51,486 nt of DNA from JAAYEV01 sp964508195 (GCA_964508195.1 CAZDSH010000006.1:1-51486); one strand, 5' to 3'. Numbered from the stretch's first letter, positions 33,756 to 43,721 are shown. Notes: a model not told the origin generated them from the letters alone. Program-made: numbers and translations.

Positions 33756-34372
33756 GCCTTGCCCTCTTTCCCAAGGTCTATAAGCCTTTCTTTAACGTTG
33801 GCGAAGGCTTTAGCCCTGTGACTGATCGTATTTTTTATTGAGGGCGAAATCTCGGCAAAGGTTTTTTTGTATTCAGGCAGGTAAAATAAAGGATCGTAAC
33901 CAAAACCACTATGCCCACGGGGTTTTTTTAATATCCGCCCTCTGCATTCACCGTATACCGTAAAATACCTCATATCAGGAAACATTACCGTAGCTGCACA
34001 GACGAATCTCGCCGCCCTTTCATTTATCGGTATATGCTTCATCATATTAAGCAATTTACGGTTGTTATCCTCATCGGTGGCATCCTCGCCGGCGTACCTA
34101 GCGGAATACACGCCGGGCATACCGTGGAGCGCGCTGACCTCTAACCCCGAATCATCGGCTACTGCGATCATACCCGTTGCCTTTACAACGCCCAGGGCTT
34201 TTTTGTAAGAGTTCTCTTTAAAGGTGGTTCCGTCCTCTATGAGTTCAATATGTACGCCTAAATCCGTCATAGTCAGTATCTCCCAATCTAAATCCGCCAT
34301 AACCCCTTTGATTTCCTTTATCTTTCCTTCGTTGTTACTGGCAAGCACCATCCTGTGTTTACGCATCATCAT
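33752..34372 (-). CDS. rdgB: RdgB/HAM1 non-canonical purine NTP pyrophosphatase
   Basis: A 206-aa enzyme hydrolysing dITP, XTP and ITP to monophosphates, keeping deaminated purines out of nucleic acids. It has SNNEGKIKEIK at the start, ADDSGLEV, GVYSARYAG, GFGYDPLF and SHRAKAF. The frame is open to 34402, but AAGGAG sits 7 nt before three tandem ATGs at 34372/34369/34366; the first is chosen. These overlap the end of rph. Confidence 0.95.
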   Translation of the reverse strand: MMMRKHRMVLASNNEGKIKEIKGVMADLDWEILTMTDLGVHIELIEDGTTFKENSYKKALGVVKATGMIAVADDSGLEVSALHGMPGVYSARYAGEDATDEDNNRKLLNMMKHIPINERAARFVCAATVMFPDMRYFTVYGECRGRILKKPRGHSGFGYDPLFYLPEYKKTFAEISPSIKNTISHRAKAFANVKERLIDLGKEGKA

Positions 34373-35114
34373 TCCCAAACTCCTTGGGCAGCACATCCTC
34401 AAGGGCCTTTTTTTGGGCCTTAGTTAATCTTCCGATACCCCCTGCGCCTAATTCCACCATTTTGTACATATCCTTTACGGTGAAGGGAAAGCTCTCCGCA
34501 GCACCTTGAATCTCCACGACCTTACCGGAGCCCGTCATAACGAGGTTCATATCCACCTGGGCTCTACGGTCCTCATCATAGCAAAGGTCTAATACAATAT
34601 CGCCGTCTACGATGCCTACGCTTACCGCTGCTATTACATCCGTTATCGGTATCTTTTTTATTATACCACGATTTTTCATATATCCCAGCGCATCTACCAA
34701 GGCTACAAAGGAACCGGTTATTGATGCCGTCCTTGTACCGCCATCGGCCTGGAGTACATCACAGTCTATCCAAATAGTGTATTCGCCGCCGAGCCTGTCC
34801 AGATCAATTACCGACCGCAATGATCTACCGATAAGCCTTTGTATCTCCTGGGTCCTTCCCTCTAGTTTGCCCCTAGCGGCCTCCCTTATCTTTCTTACCT
34901 CTGTAGAACGGGGCAACATAGAATACTCCGCCGTTATCCAGCCTTGTCCCATACCCTTCAAAAAATATGGCACTTTTTCCTCTACGGAAGCGGTACATAG
35001 CACCTTTGTATCGCCGGTCTCTATAAGCACAGAACCCTCACCGTATTTAGTAAAATTTTTTGTAATCCTCAACGGCCTTAGCTCATCGAAGCACCTTCCA
35101 TCTATCCTTGACAA
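34359..35114 (-). CDS. rph: RNase PH
   Basis: A 251-aa phosphorolytic 3' exoribonuclease that trims tRNA precursors. It has the RNase PH motifs EGSVLIETGDTKVLCTASVEE, GRTQEIQRLIGRSLR and DCDVLQADGGTRTASITG. The start is TTG at 35114 with AGGGG 8 nt upstream. It is upstream of and overlaps rdgB. Confidence 0.95.
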   Translation of the reverse strand: MSRIDGRCFDELRPLRITKNFTKYGEGSVLIETGDTKVLCTASVEEKVPYFLKGMGQGWITAEYSMLPRSTEVRKIREAARGKLEGRTQEIQRLIGRSLRSVIDLDRLGGEYTIWIDCDVLQADGGTRTASITGSFVALVDALGYMKNRGIIKKIPITDVIAAVSVGIVDGDIVLDLCYDEDRRAQVDMNLVMTGSGKVVEIQGAAESFPFTVKDMYKMVELGAGGIGRLTKAQKKALEDVLPKEFGNDDA

Positions 35115-35208
35115 TGGCTCAACCCCTTTTCATTGTATGGCTATCTACCGGTTGTACCTACCTTAGGCTATCCGGATTTAGTTGCATATATCATACCACA
35201 ATCCGCGC

Positions 35209-36240
35209 CTAATTGTATTCGTTCGCAAATACGGGCATGTCTATAACGCTTTCTAATACTACCCCTGTGGGCAATTTAGCCGGCTGGCCCTCTACCAAAA
35301 ATACTACCCCCGTAACTGCGGGGTATTCTTTGAGGGTAAGGGTAATGGATTTGACTATATTCTCACCTATACTATCGCTCCCTTCGTAGTCGAAAATACC
35401 CTTTTCAAAATTAAGGTACGCAATACCGTTCTTTATACCCATTCCGCTTATACTCGTATTAGCCGGTATAAATGATTCCAAACCGCTTCCCTCGGGGGGG
35501 CCTTCTAGCAGACATTCCATGGCTATGCCCATATCGACATCCGCAATGCCGGTATTAAAGGTCACCGGCACGAAGTACTGGTAGCCTATCTCGTTTGCCC
35601 GGTGAAAAAACACCGTCACCATGGAACCCGTGCCTTCATTAATGGCATTTATCCCCTCCCTCTTTATGGGCTTAGCAACCTTGGTACCGAATTTTAATGT
35701 CTCTATTATATCACCCTCGAACATAAATTGTACCCTATCCACTGTATTGAATTCAGTTAGGGTATAAACGAGACTCCTTAGCATCAACCGTTCCGCCTCC
35801 GCGTCATTGCAAGTCAGGGCCTCGGCGGATAGGTCCAATTTAGCTAGTCCGTCCCTTATAGTTAAACCTAACACCTTCGTTCCCGGGGGAATGGCCGAAT
35901 GAAGCCCCGTGTGCTGCATTATTTCCGAGTCTTTATCGGCAGAAACCAACTTGATTATAGCGGATCGGGCGATGCCCTCCTCCCATTCTATATCAATTGA
36001 TACCGGCACGAGATATCCATCGCTGTCCCTATAATACAAAACCGTATCCCTCATCCTAGGGCCCGCTTCCCCATCCATGTCCTCGTCCATACTATACCCG
36101 TCCCCGGCTTGGGGCGTCTCCGGGACATGGCCATTGTCACGAAACCAATTACTGAACATCTCTACGGGGTTTTCACAACCCGTTAAAACAAATATTACAC
36201 AAAATGCTATTAATGCCACCACCATAATACGCCTTAGCAT
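35209..36240 (-). CDS. Lipoprotein with two GerMN (sporulation/germination) domains
   Basis: A 343-aa protein from the ATG at 36240, which has AGGGAGG at 7 nt; the frame is open 10 codons further. The signal peptide has lipobox VLTGC (Cys22), so it is membrane-anchored outside the cell. After a short acidic linker, two GerMN domains follow (about 70-195 and 205-325), each with the VLYYRDSDGYLVPV / VTVFFHRANEIGYQYFVPV start. In Bacillus, GerM is needed for sporulation and germination and anchors the SpoIIIA-SpoIIQ complex. This places the organism among endospore formers. Confidence 0.88.
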   Translation of the reverse strand: MLRRIMVVALIAFCVIFVLTGCENPVEMFSNWFRDNGHVPETPQAGDGYSMDEDMDGEAGPRMRDTVLYYRDSDGYLVPVSIDIEWEEGIARSAIIKLVSADKDSEIMQHTGLHSAIPPGTKVLGLTIRDGLAKLDLSAEALTCNDAEAERLMLRSLVYTLTEFNTVDRVQFMFEGDIIETLKFGTKVAKPIKREGINAINEGTGSMVTVFFHRANEIGYQYFVPVTFNTGIADVDMGIAMECLLEGPPEGSGLESFIPANTSISGMGIKNGIAYLNFEKGIFDYEGSDSIGENIVKSITLTLKEYPAVTGVVFLVEGQPAKLPTGVVLESVIDMPVFANEYN

Positions 36241-36365
36241 CCCTAATCCTCCCTTATTAAATCCTTTCATACATTTTCATACATTCCCGGAACGTACGTA
36301 TTTTTGTTCCCCGGGGGCGTCCCTACTATAAAATGTATTAGGGAGGAATGAAGGCTATGAGCCTT

Positions 36366-36890
36366 TTATTTTTTACTGATGCGCCTTACGTAACCGCCCC
36401 TTGTTTCCCTCGTATCGCTTACGGTTACAAAAGCATCGGCGTCGACTTTTTTAAGGTGTTTCATAAGCATGCTCAATTCCTTCCTATGAAGGGTAATATC
36501 CAGCATACAAACGGGCCCATCCTTCCCCACACCCTCTATAATCGTCACGCCAAAGCCCATATCCCGTAGTTCTGCGGCTATATCCTTATCGTTAGCTTTC
36601 CGTGGAACGATCCTAGCCACTATAGTGCCTAGGGCCATTTTGTTTTCGATAAAGCTACCTACCACATTGCCCACGGCAAACCCCGATGAATATGCTAATA
36701 TATTCGTCCAATTGTCTAAAGAACTCATGACCCTGCCAAGGGCCAAAATATAAACGGTTACTTCAAAAAATCCCAGTACACCGGCTAGATATTTTTTGCC
36801 CCGGACTATAAGAAGCATCCTTACCGTAAGCAAGGACACGTCTATAACCCTTGCAAAAAATATAAACAAAAAATTAAACAGGACACCCAT
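36366..36890 (-). CDS. UPF0316/DUF2179 membrane protein
   Basis: A 174-aa protein. Residues 1-90 form about three transmembrane segments (FLFIFFARVIDVSLLTVRM start). Residues 100-170 are a soluble DUF2179-like domain (GFGVTIIEGVGKDGP, VCMLDITLHRKEL). The family is widespread in Firmicutes and its function is not established. Own ribosome site; no co-transcribed partner is evident. Confidence 0.87.
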   Translation of the reverse strand: MGVLFNFLFIFFARVIDVSLLTVRMLLIVRGKKYLAGVLGFFEVTVYILALGRVMSSLDNWTNILAYSSGFAVGNVVGSFIENKMALGTIVARIVPRKANDKDIAAELRDMGFGVTIIEGVGKDGPVCMLDITLHRKELSMLMKHLKKVDADAFVTVSDTRETRGGYVRRISKK

Positions 36891-36991
36891 AGGATTACCT
36901 CCATAAAATTAATATTAGCTTAGTAACTTTCATTATATATTTTATACTATACGTAGTCACGGAATGTACTATGCCGCTAATAAAACAGATA

Positions 36992-37065
36992 AAATCAATA
37001 GGCTCCATGAAGGCTCGCCTATAACAGCTTACCTTACATGAAGCCCTGTTTGTTCCTATTGATTT
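36992..37065 (-). terminator. Large stem-loop after the amidase gene
   Basis: AAATCAATAGG (36992-37002) and CCTATTGATTT (37055-37065) form a perfect 11-bp stem with an internal loop of about 52 nt that can fold further. On the minus strand, ATTGATTTTATCTGTTTT follows. It begins 6 nt after the amidase stop, so it is probably its terminator, though less classic than others here. Confidence 0.5.
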
Positions 37066-37070
37066 CTATT

Positions 37071-39074
37071 TTATAAATCGGTAAGCATTATCTCGTTGGC
37101 GTAACGTACTATTCCGTTCGCCAGTGCCCTTGCGCACCTTTGCCTATAGCTTTCGGTCAAAAGCAATGACCTTTCACGGCTGTTCGTTAAAAACCCTATT
37201 TCCGCGATAACCGCCGGCATCTTTGTTTCCCGGGTGACGACGAGGCCCTCTCGGGGTATTAGGCCCCTGTCGACGGTCTTTAGCTCTCGCAATAGTTCCT
37301 GCTGTATTATCTTTGCCAAGGTGTAATTATCCCTGTTATCCGATTCGCTCTTTTGCGAGGGATAGTACAACGTTTCCACGCCGTATATAGAGCTATTTGT
37401 CTCATGGGCGTTGGAGTGAACGCTTATGAAAAGGTCTGCGTTGGCATCGTTAGCTATGTCCGCCCTTTCATACAAATCGACAAAACTGTCATCATCCCTG
37501 ATCATCAATGTCCTAAAGCCTAACTCCTCAAGCAATACCCGCAACCTATGGGATACGTCGATATTTATATCCTTTTCTTTAACGCCCCCGTGGTTCGCGC
37601 CGGGGTCGACACCCCCATGCCCGGGATCTATTACGATAAGCGTATCCTGATAAAGGGATGGCTTAGCCGAGAGCTCTATCTCTATCCGTTTTGCTTTATT
37701 CGGCGAAGTTACATTATAACCCGTTTCTTCCTTAAGATATATGGCTATATAACCCGCCTTCTCCCTAGCGTCATAGGGTGTTGACACTACCTTCTCCACT
37801 ACCCCGTTATTTATGTATAGCTCACCTTTTTCGATAAAGGCATCCTCATCGGGTATCTCTATTATAATTGCCCCCTCAGCCTTATCGTAATCAACGTTGT
37901 ACTTCGTCTCGTGCTTTACGTCTATGGTAAGGATACCGGTCTTCCAGCCGGTGCCGGTGTATTCCACGGATTTAAGGGGCGACTCGTCGATGAATACCTC
38001 CAGCCCCATTTCGCTACTCTGGACATTGTATTGAAACGCGTGACCAAGGTCTATTACTGCCCTTACCGTGTCCTGTTCAAACTGTGAATACCGGATGGAT
38101 TTAATGTTTTCCCCGTCTATTGCAATAGAGCCGTCCTTTATACCCTTTAGGCGGGCGTTAAACATGTCCACCACTATTCTATCGGGTTTTTGTAGCGTCA
38201 TGGTCTCAAAATCTAATCTCGAGGCGGCACTTATCGCGAGGATTTTGCGTTTGTCCTCCTCCACATAACGAATATCATTTATGGTGTTTATGGTTCTGAT
38301 TTTTATTTCGCCTTTATCGCCGTCATAATCTATGCTGTATCCCGAGGGATCGGTAAGGTCGATAACTACCCTCGATATGTCTGGGTTTACTTCAAACTGT
38401 GACGCCCTTACCCTTATTATGTTGCCCTTTTTTACCTCTATTCTGTCGGTTCCCGATTTAAATACGGTATTTTGGAAATCAATAACGAGTCTGTCGGGCT
38501 CCTGCAAAAACATAGTTCGATGCATAGCTTCCGCGGTAGCCTTTAGAACGACTGCGGCCTCCTTTGTATCGTATTGCATGGCCAATATTTCCGCCCTAGG
38601 CGATATAAGTTGCGCCGTGTAGGTGTCTTGGTTCCATTCCACCTTCAGCCCCAACATTTCACTAATAGCCCTTAACGGAACCATCGTGCGATCGTTTATT
38701 AGCTTCGCCGGGACATCTAATTCGACCTTTTCGCCGTTTATATCCATTGAGTCATCATTTATCTTAAGCTTAATTATTTTGCCGCCGGTGTTTATTACAA
38801 CCTGATAATCCTCTTTGTCCCAATCCACACTTGCGCCGGTACTTTCAGTTATAACGCGCACGGGTACCAAGGTTCTATCATCTATTATAACTGCAGGCAC
38901 ATCAAAATTTAATATCTCGCCATCTAATTTAATGGTAACCGGGGGGGCTTTATATGTAATCTGCTTGCCGTCTATATGTAGAATAAGCTCCTGCTCCCTG
39001 AGGGCATAAACCCTTGTACCGGAAATCAAAATAACCATGAGCAATACCAGTATAACTATCCTTTTCAATTCCAT
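37071..39074 (-). CDS. N-acetylmuramoyl-L-alanine amidase with stalk and AMIN domains
   Basis: A 667-aa exported cell-wall hydrolase. Residues 1-25 are a signal peptide. About 30-155 has two copper-amine-oxidase-N-type stalk repeats (DRTLVPVRVITE, DRTMVPLRAISE). About 160-470 has several AMIN-type wall-targeting repeats (FLQEPDRLVIDFQN, LQKPDRIVVDMFN). About 480-660 is Amidase_3 with zinc ligands in VIDPGHGGVDPG (His), KEKDINI (Glu) and SVHSNA (His) and the catalytic Glu in VIAEIGFLTN. It cleaves the bond between muramic acid and the stem peptide. The length and domain number point to vegetative or sporulation wall remodelling. Confidence 0.93.
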   Translation of the reverse strand: MELKRIVILVLLMVILISGTRVYALREQELILHIDGKQITYKAPPVTIKLDGEILNFDVPAVIIDDRTLVPVRVITESTGASVDWDKEDYQVVINTGGKIIKLKINDDSMDINGEKVELDVPAKLINDRTMVPLRAISEMLGLKVEWNQDTYTAQLISPRAEILAMQYDTKEAAVVLKATAEAMHRTMFLQEPDRLVIDFQNTVFKSGTDRIEVKKGNIIRVRASQFEVNPDISRVVIDLTDPSGYSIDYDGDKGEIKIRTINTINDIRYVEEDKRKILAISAASRLDFETMTLQKPDRIVVDMFNARLKGIKDGSIAIDGENIKSIRYSQFEQDTVRAVIDLGHAFQYNVQSSEMGLEVFIDESPLKSVEYTGTGWKTGILTIDVKHETKYNVDYDKAEGAIIIEIPDEDAFIEKGELYINNGVVEKVVSTPYDAREKAGYIAIYLKEETGYNVTSPNKAKRIEIELSAKPSLYQDTLIVIDPGHGGVDPGANHGGVKEKDINIDVSHRLRVLLEELGFRTLMIRDDDSFVDLYERADIANDANADLFISVHSNAHETNSSIYGVETLYYPSQKSESDNRDNYTLAKIIQQELLRELKTVDRGLIPREGLVVTRETKMPAVIAEIGFLTNSRERSLLLTESYRQRCARALANGIVRYANEIMLTDL

Positions 39075-39237
39075 TACCCCCTGATGTAAATGTTACATTA
39101 AATATTATGTTATCCAATGCTTTATCCCGGCTTATTATATCACAAAAAACCCCTGTTTTTGTTGGGTTTAGTCTAATTATGTAAATTTAATGCCCCTGTA
39201 ATAATGTTGTAACGACCGCGTAATATGTACACTGCTT

Positions 39238-40215
39238 TTATATAACCTTGTATAGCTCGTCCTTTTCCGGCGGGCTGATAATCTCCCTCGTATCCCCCCT
39301 TTCAATAATCCTTTCGCCTTCGGTTATTTTGCCTATTATTGTAGCGGGTATGCCCCCCGCCTTTAGCTCCCCAAGCATGGTCTGGGCATCGCTACAGACA
39401 ATGATCATACAACCGCTGGATATTAGTTTCAACGGGTCCAGCCCCAATTCATCGCATATAGCCTTTGTTTCCGGCCTTACAGGTATCCTGTCACCGTATA
39501 TTCTAAGGCCTACCCCCGAGGCTTCCGCTATTTCCCAAAGGGCACCTAATACGCCGCCCTCGGTCACGTCGTGCATTGCCGATGCACCTATTTCGCCGGC
39601 TATTATGCCCTCCTTAAGGACGCTGATATGTTCCATAAGGGACTTGGCACTTTCTAAAAACTTCTGTTCTATTTTATCCGATAGCCGTTTTTCAAGGTCA
39701 TGGGCGATAATCGCCGTACCCTCGAGGCCCGCCCACTTCGTAAGTAAAACAAAGTCCCCGGGCCTTGCGCCGGAAGACATCACTACCTTTTCTTTTTTTG
39801 CCCTACCCACCGCCGTAGTGGACAAAACTATACGGCTTACCGCCCTCGTTATCTCGGTATGCCCGCCTATTATCTCTACCCCTAAAGAAGCCGCTTCCTC
39901 CGCCGCCTGCTTTGTGATGTACTGTAGTTCCTCTAGGGTCGTACCCTCGGGTGCAAGTATTGTAAGTAATAATCCGAAGGGCTCTACGCCGTTAGCGGCC
40001 ACATCGTTACAGGATATATGGACCGCGAGGCGGCCTATTTCGTTAACGGCCCCGGTAATGGGATCCGTCGATATGACGCAGGCATAATCGCCGAAATCCA
40101 ATACGCTACAATCCTCGCCTATTTGCGGCCTCACGAGGACCTCATCCCTTTGGAATGTAAAGTTGGAAAATATACGCCCCTTAAGGATATCCGAGGGCAG
40201 TTTTCCACTTTTCAT
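39238..40215 (-). CDS. AIR synthase/HypE-like protein
   Basis: A 325-aa protein of the PurM/HypE/SelD ATP-binding fold. The N-terminal AIR-synthase domain (35-150) has GEDCSVLDFGDY, STDPITGA and the NDVAANG motif. The C-terminal domain (165-305) has MHDVTEGGVLGALWE. It lacks the C-terminal Cys tail of true HypE and is not in a hydrogenase or purine cluster, so the substrate is unknown. GAGGGG precedes the ATG. Confidence 0.87.
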   Translation of the reverse strand: MKSGKLPSDILKGRIFSNFTFQRDEVLVRPQIGEDCSVLDFGDYACVISTDPITGAVNEIGRLAVHISCNDVAANGVEPFGLLLTILAPEGTTLEELQYITKQAAEEAASLGVEIIGGHTEITRAVSRIVLSTTAVGRAKKEKVVMSSGARPGDFVLLTKWAGLEGTAIIAHDLEKRLSDKIEQKFLESAKSLMEHISVLKEGIIAGEIGASAMHDVTEGGVLGALWEIAEASGVGLRIYGDRIPVRPETKAICDELGLDPLKLISSGCMIIVCSDAQTMLGELKAGGIPATIIGKITEGERIIERGDTREIISPPEKDELYKVI

Positions 40216-40337
40216 GTTCTATCCCCTCTTCGCTGTGATATAATTTTTTTAAAAAACCACGCTTTTATAAATCCCACCTCGCTTTTTGTGTGTTTTTCGT
40301 AATCAATGGGTATTCTAATACTTGGAGGTGGGATTCT

Positions 40338-40481
40338 TTGACCAACATCAACTGTTCTGAAAACTGTCGTCATCAGCAAAACGGTAAATGCCGTCTTGCC
40401 CATGTGGGCATCCTATCTACGATAGGGGGCTCAAAGTGTGCCTATTTCGAGGCGAAGGAGCCGCCCCGGGAAAATAAATAG
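40338..40481 (+). CDS. Cys-rich 47-aa mini-protein
   Basis: A 47-aa protein starting at TTG 40338, with GGAGG 9 nt upstream. It has four cysteines (NCSENC, KCRLAH, SKCAYF) arranged like the small clostridial Cys-rich proteins often misannotated as hydroxymyristoyl-ACP dehydratase. The pattern suggests a metal-binding or disulfide-linked knuckle. The longer frame from 40290 lacks a ribosome site. It is divergent from the AIR-synthase-like gene and convergent with gatB. Confidence 0.75.
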   Translation: MTNINCSENCRHQQNGKCRLAHVGILSTIGGSKCAYFEAKEPPRENK

Positions 40482-40492
40482 GCACTAACCCC

Positions 40493-41923
40493 TTAGCCCA
40501 GCAACTGTTTTAATATTTTATTTACTAGGGCCGGATTCGCCTTGCCCTTCGTTTCACGCATTATCTGTCCCATTATATGCCCGAAGGCTTTTTTAGTACC
40601 GCCCCTGTAATCCGCTACGGATTGCGGATTCTTTTCCATTACTTTTTCAACTATATCTTTAAGTACGGCCTCGTCGCTTATCTGTGAAAGTCCGAGGCGT
40701 TCTACTAATATTTGTGGCTCCTCCCCGGTTTCAAACATTTCGGTAAATACCTTTTTCCCGGCGGAACCGCTTATAACGCCATTGTCCACCAGTTTTAAAA
40801 GGTCCGCCATATAAACCGGCGAAAAGGGTATATCCTCGGCCTCAAGATTCTTTTCCTTCAAAAGCCGCATAAGCTCGCCCATGACCCAATTGCTGACGGT
40901 CTTAGGATCCTTTTTATACTCCTTAACACATTCTTCAAAGAATAGTGCCATGGGCAATGATACGGTCATCAGTTCTGCATCGTACTCCGGAAGGCCCCAT
41001 TCCTTTACATACCTTTCGGCCCGCTTTTCCGCCAGCTCCGGGATATCGGCCCTTATACCCTCCACATATTCTTCCTCTAACACCACCGGCACTAAATCCG
41101 GTTCGGGGAAGAACCTATAATCATGGGCCTCGCCCTTACTCCTTAGGGGAGTATTTTTGCCCGTTAGATCATCCCATTTACGCGTTTCCTGTATCACCAC
41201 GCCGCCAGCCCTAAGCACCCCTTCTTGCCTTTTCCTTTCATCCTCTATTGCATTAACAAGGGCCCTAAAGGAGTTTAGGTTTTTCATCTCCGTCCTTGTA
41301 CCGAGCCCCTTGGATCCTGCAGGGCGCATTGATAAGTTCACATCAAACCTTAAAGAACCCTCCTGCATCTTACAATCGGAAACTTTAGTATACTCCAGTA
41401 TAGCCTTTATTTTCTCCGCATAGAGCCGTGCCTCCTCAGCGCTCCTTAAATCCGGCTCAGATACTATCTCTATAAGGGGTACACCGCCCCGGTTGTAGTC
41501 CACAAGGGTCGATCCGTCCTCGGCCTCGTGGAGTAGCTTCCCCGCGTCCTCCTCGATGTGTATCCGCGTTATACCGATTCTTTTTTCGCCAAAGCTACCC
41601 TTTATATCCAAATGCCCACGCCCGCATAGGGGTATATCGTGTTGGGATACCTGGTACGCCTTAGGCAGGTCAGGGTAAAAATAGTTCTTACGATCTAGTT
41701 TGCTAGCCAAATTTATACTACAATTCATGGCGAGCCCCGCCCTTACAGCATACTCTATAACTTTTTTGTTCAATACCGGCAGCGTTCCTGGTAAGCCTAA
41801 GCACACGGGACAACAATGGGTATTTTCATCGCCGCCGAACTTCGTGGTACAGCCGCAGAATATCTTTGTTTTAGTCGAAAGCTCCGCATGTATCTCAAGC
41901 CCTATAACTGTCTCATACTTCAT
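40493..41923 (-). CDS. gatB: Asp/Glu-tRNA amidotransferase subunit B
   Basis: A 476-aa subunit of the GatCAB complex, which converts Glu-tRNA-Gln (and Asp-tRNA-Asn) to the amide form. It has the GatB signature YETVIGLEIHAEL, a zinc-binding Cys set (CGC..C..CCPVC), LDRKNYFYPDLPKAYQ and the C-terminal YqeY-like tRNA-binding domain. The frame opens at GTG 41932, but AGGGGG is 8 nt before the ATG at 41923. It overlaps the end of gatA. Confidence 0.96.
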   Translation of the reverse strand: MKYETVIGLEIHAELSTKTKIFCGCTTKFGGDENTHCCPVCLGLPGTLPVLNKKVIEYAVRAGLAMNCSINLASKLDRKNYFYPDLPKAYQVSQHDIPLCGRGHLDIKGSFGEKRIGITRIHIEEDAGKLLHEAEDGSTLVDYNRGGVPLIEIVSEPDLRSAEEARLYAEKIKAILEYTKVSDCKMQEGSLRFDVNLSMRPAGSKGLGTRTEMKNLNSFRALVNAIEDERKRQEGVLRAGGVVIQETRKWDDLTGKNTPLRSKGEAHDYRFFPEPDLVPVVLEEEYVEGIRADIPELAEKRAERYVKEWGLPEYDAELMTVSLPMALFFEECVKEYKKDPKTVSNWVMGELMRLLKEKNLEAEDIPFSPVYMADLLKLVDNGVISGSAGKKVFTEMFETGEEPQILVERLGLSQISDEAVLKDIVEKVMEKNPQSVADYRGGTKKAFGHIMGQIMRETKGKANPALVNKILKQLLG

Positions 41924-43391
41924 CCCTTGCACCCCCTTTTATATGAGGTTTGTTTTCGTAAAATTTTGTACTTTCCTCATAGGCGTAGGCAGCCCTTAAA
42001 AGGGTATCCTCGGCAAAGGGTTTACCGATCAGTTGCAATCCTACGGGTAACCCTTTTGAAAAGCCGCAGGGTACTGACAGCGCAGGCAACCCCGCCAGGT
42101 TTGCCGATACGGTATAAAGATCGGTTTTATACATAAGGGACGGGTCCCTATCCTTTTCGCCGATGGCAAAGGCCGTCATAGGCAATGTCGGGCCTGCTAT
42201 TATATCGTAATCTTTAAATATCTTATCGAAGTCATCCTTAACAAGCCTTCGTACCTTGAGGGATTTTTTGTAGTATGTATCGTAATTATCGGAGCTTAGA
42301 ACGTAGGTACCTAATAGTATCCTTCGCTTTACCTCGGTACCGAACCCCTCGCTCCTAGTCTTTATATACATATCATCGAGGTCGGTGTACTCCTTCGCCC
42401 GATATCCAAACCTTATACCGTCGTACCTTGCAAGGTTTGAGCTGGCCTCCGCTGCGGATATTACGTAATACGCTGCAACGGCGTACTCCGTATGGGGCAA
42501 AGAAACTTCATCGCATAGGGCGCCGAGGTCCTCTAGGACTTTTATGCTCTCTTTTACACTATCGCGAACCCCTTCGTCTATATTCCCCTGGAAATATTCT
42601 GTGGGTATACCAATTCTCATACCCTTTATGTCCTGTCCGAGGTTTGCCGTAAAATCCGGTACCTCCGTACACGCCGACGTGGAATCCCTTCTGTCATGGC
42701 CGCATATAATATTTAAAAGCTCGGCACCGTCCCTTACATCCCGTGTAATAGGCCCTATCTGTTCTAAAGATGATGCAAGGGCTATTAAGCCGTAGCGGGG
42801 TACCCGGCCATAGGTAGGTTTGATACCCACCACACCGCACAGGGCCGCGGGCTGACGTATAGAACCGCCAGTATCCGAGGCTAAGGCAAAGGCAGTCATA
42901 CCCGCAGCCACCGCCGCGGCGGAACCGCCGCTAGAGCCCCCGGGCGTCCTTCGTAAGTCCCAGGGGTTTCGGGTGATTTTGAAGGCCGAGTTCTCCGTAG
43001 AAGAACCCATGCCGAATTCGTCCATATTAGTCTTACCCATGAGTATACACGCTGTTCGCATCATTCTTTTGTACGCGGTAGCGCTATAGCTCGGTACAAA
43101 ATCCTCTAACATTTTAGAGGCGCAGGTCGTCCTTAGACCCTCGGTACATATATTATCCTTAACAGCCATAGGTAAACCGGCAAAGGACGCCGTATATCTA
43201 CCGGTTTTTCGTTCCCTGTCTACTTCCCTCGCCTTTTCCAAGGCCCTAGCCCTTTCCAGGGAAATATAGGCGCCTATATTTTCTTCCAGTTCTTCTATCC
43301 TTTTAAAATAAACTTGTACAATTTCCTCCGAGCTTATATCCCCTTCGGCCAACATATCCCTAAGCCTATGGGCCGTTTCATAATACACCAT
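41913..43391 (-). CDS. gatA: Asp/Glu-tRNA amidotransferase subunit A
   Basis: A 492-aa amidase subunit supplying ammonia from glutamine. The Ser-cisSer-Lys triad is visible: MAVKDNICT (Lys), GGSSGGSAAAV (Ser) and DTGGSIRQPA (Ser nucleophile). An upstream TTG at 43397 is too close to GGAGG; the ATG at 43391 has 9-nt spacing. It is 20 nt after gatC and overlaps gatB by 11 nt. Confidence 0.96.
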   Translation of the reverse strand: MVYYETAHRLRDMLAEGDISSEEIVQVYFKRIEELEENIGAYISLERARALEKAREVDRERKTGRYTASFAGLPMAVKDNICTEGLRTTCASKMLEDFVPSYSATAYKRMMRTACILMGKTNMDEFGMGSSTENSAFKITRNPWDLRRTPGGSSGGSAAAVAAGMTAFALASDTGGSIRQPAALCGVVGIKPTYGRVPRYGLIALASSLEQIGPITRDVRDGAELLNIICGHDRRDSTSACTEVPDFTANLGQDIKGMRIGIPTEYFQGNIDEGVRDSVKESIKVLEDLGALCDEVSLPHTEYAVAAYYVISAAEASSNLARYDGIRFGYRAKEYTDLDDMYIKTRSEGFGTEVKRRILLGTYVLSSDNYDTYYKKSLKVRRLVKDDFDKIFKDYDIIAGPTLPMTAFAIGEKDRDPSLMYKTDLYTVSANLAGLPALSVPCGFSKGLPVGLQLIGKPFAEDTLLRAAYAYEESTKFYENKPHIKGGARDEV

Positions 43392-43410
43392 AAACAACTA
43401 CCTCCAATCT

Positions 43411-43692
43411 TTAAATCACCCTCGGCACTCTAAAGCATCCCTTCGCTGTATCCGGCGCATTTTCAAGTACTCTTTCCCTATTAAGGGATGGCTCCGCCAC
43501 ATCGTCCCTTAATACATTCTTTAACGGAGATATATGTAAAATAGGCTCTATAGAGCCGGTATCCACGTTATCCAGTATGCTTATATAATCTAACATACCG
43601 CCTAGGGTTTTAACCATGTCTGATTTCTCCTCCTCGGAAAATTCGAGCTTTCCGAGGGCTGCAATGTGTTCGATTTCCCTCTTTGTGATCAT
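43411..43692 (-). CDS. gatC: Asp/Glu-tRNA amidotransferase subunit C
   Basis: A 93-aa linker subunit that wraps GatA and GatB. It has the typical start (ITKREIEHIAALGKLEFSEEE) and the LDNVDTGSIEP segment. GGGAGG lies 7 nt before the ATG. It leads gatCAB, 30 nt downstream of ligA. Confidence 0.95.
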   Translation of the reverse strand: MITKREIEHIAALGKLEFSEEEKSDMVKTLGGMLDYISILDNVDTGSIEPILHISPLKNVLRDDVAEPSLNRERVLENAPDTAKGCFRVPRVI

Positions 43693-43721
43693 CCCATCAC
43701 CTCCCTATATGAAGCGTTGAC

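Noticed and set aside
36354..36384. AAGGCT/AGCCTT hairpin with a T-run after the UPF0316/DUF2179 gene
   Set aside because: The T-run lies on the plus strand, where no gene precedes it; on the gene strand the hairpin is not followed by T.
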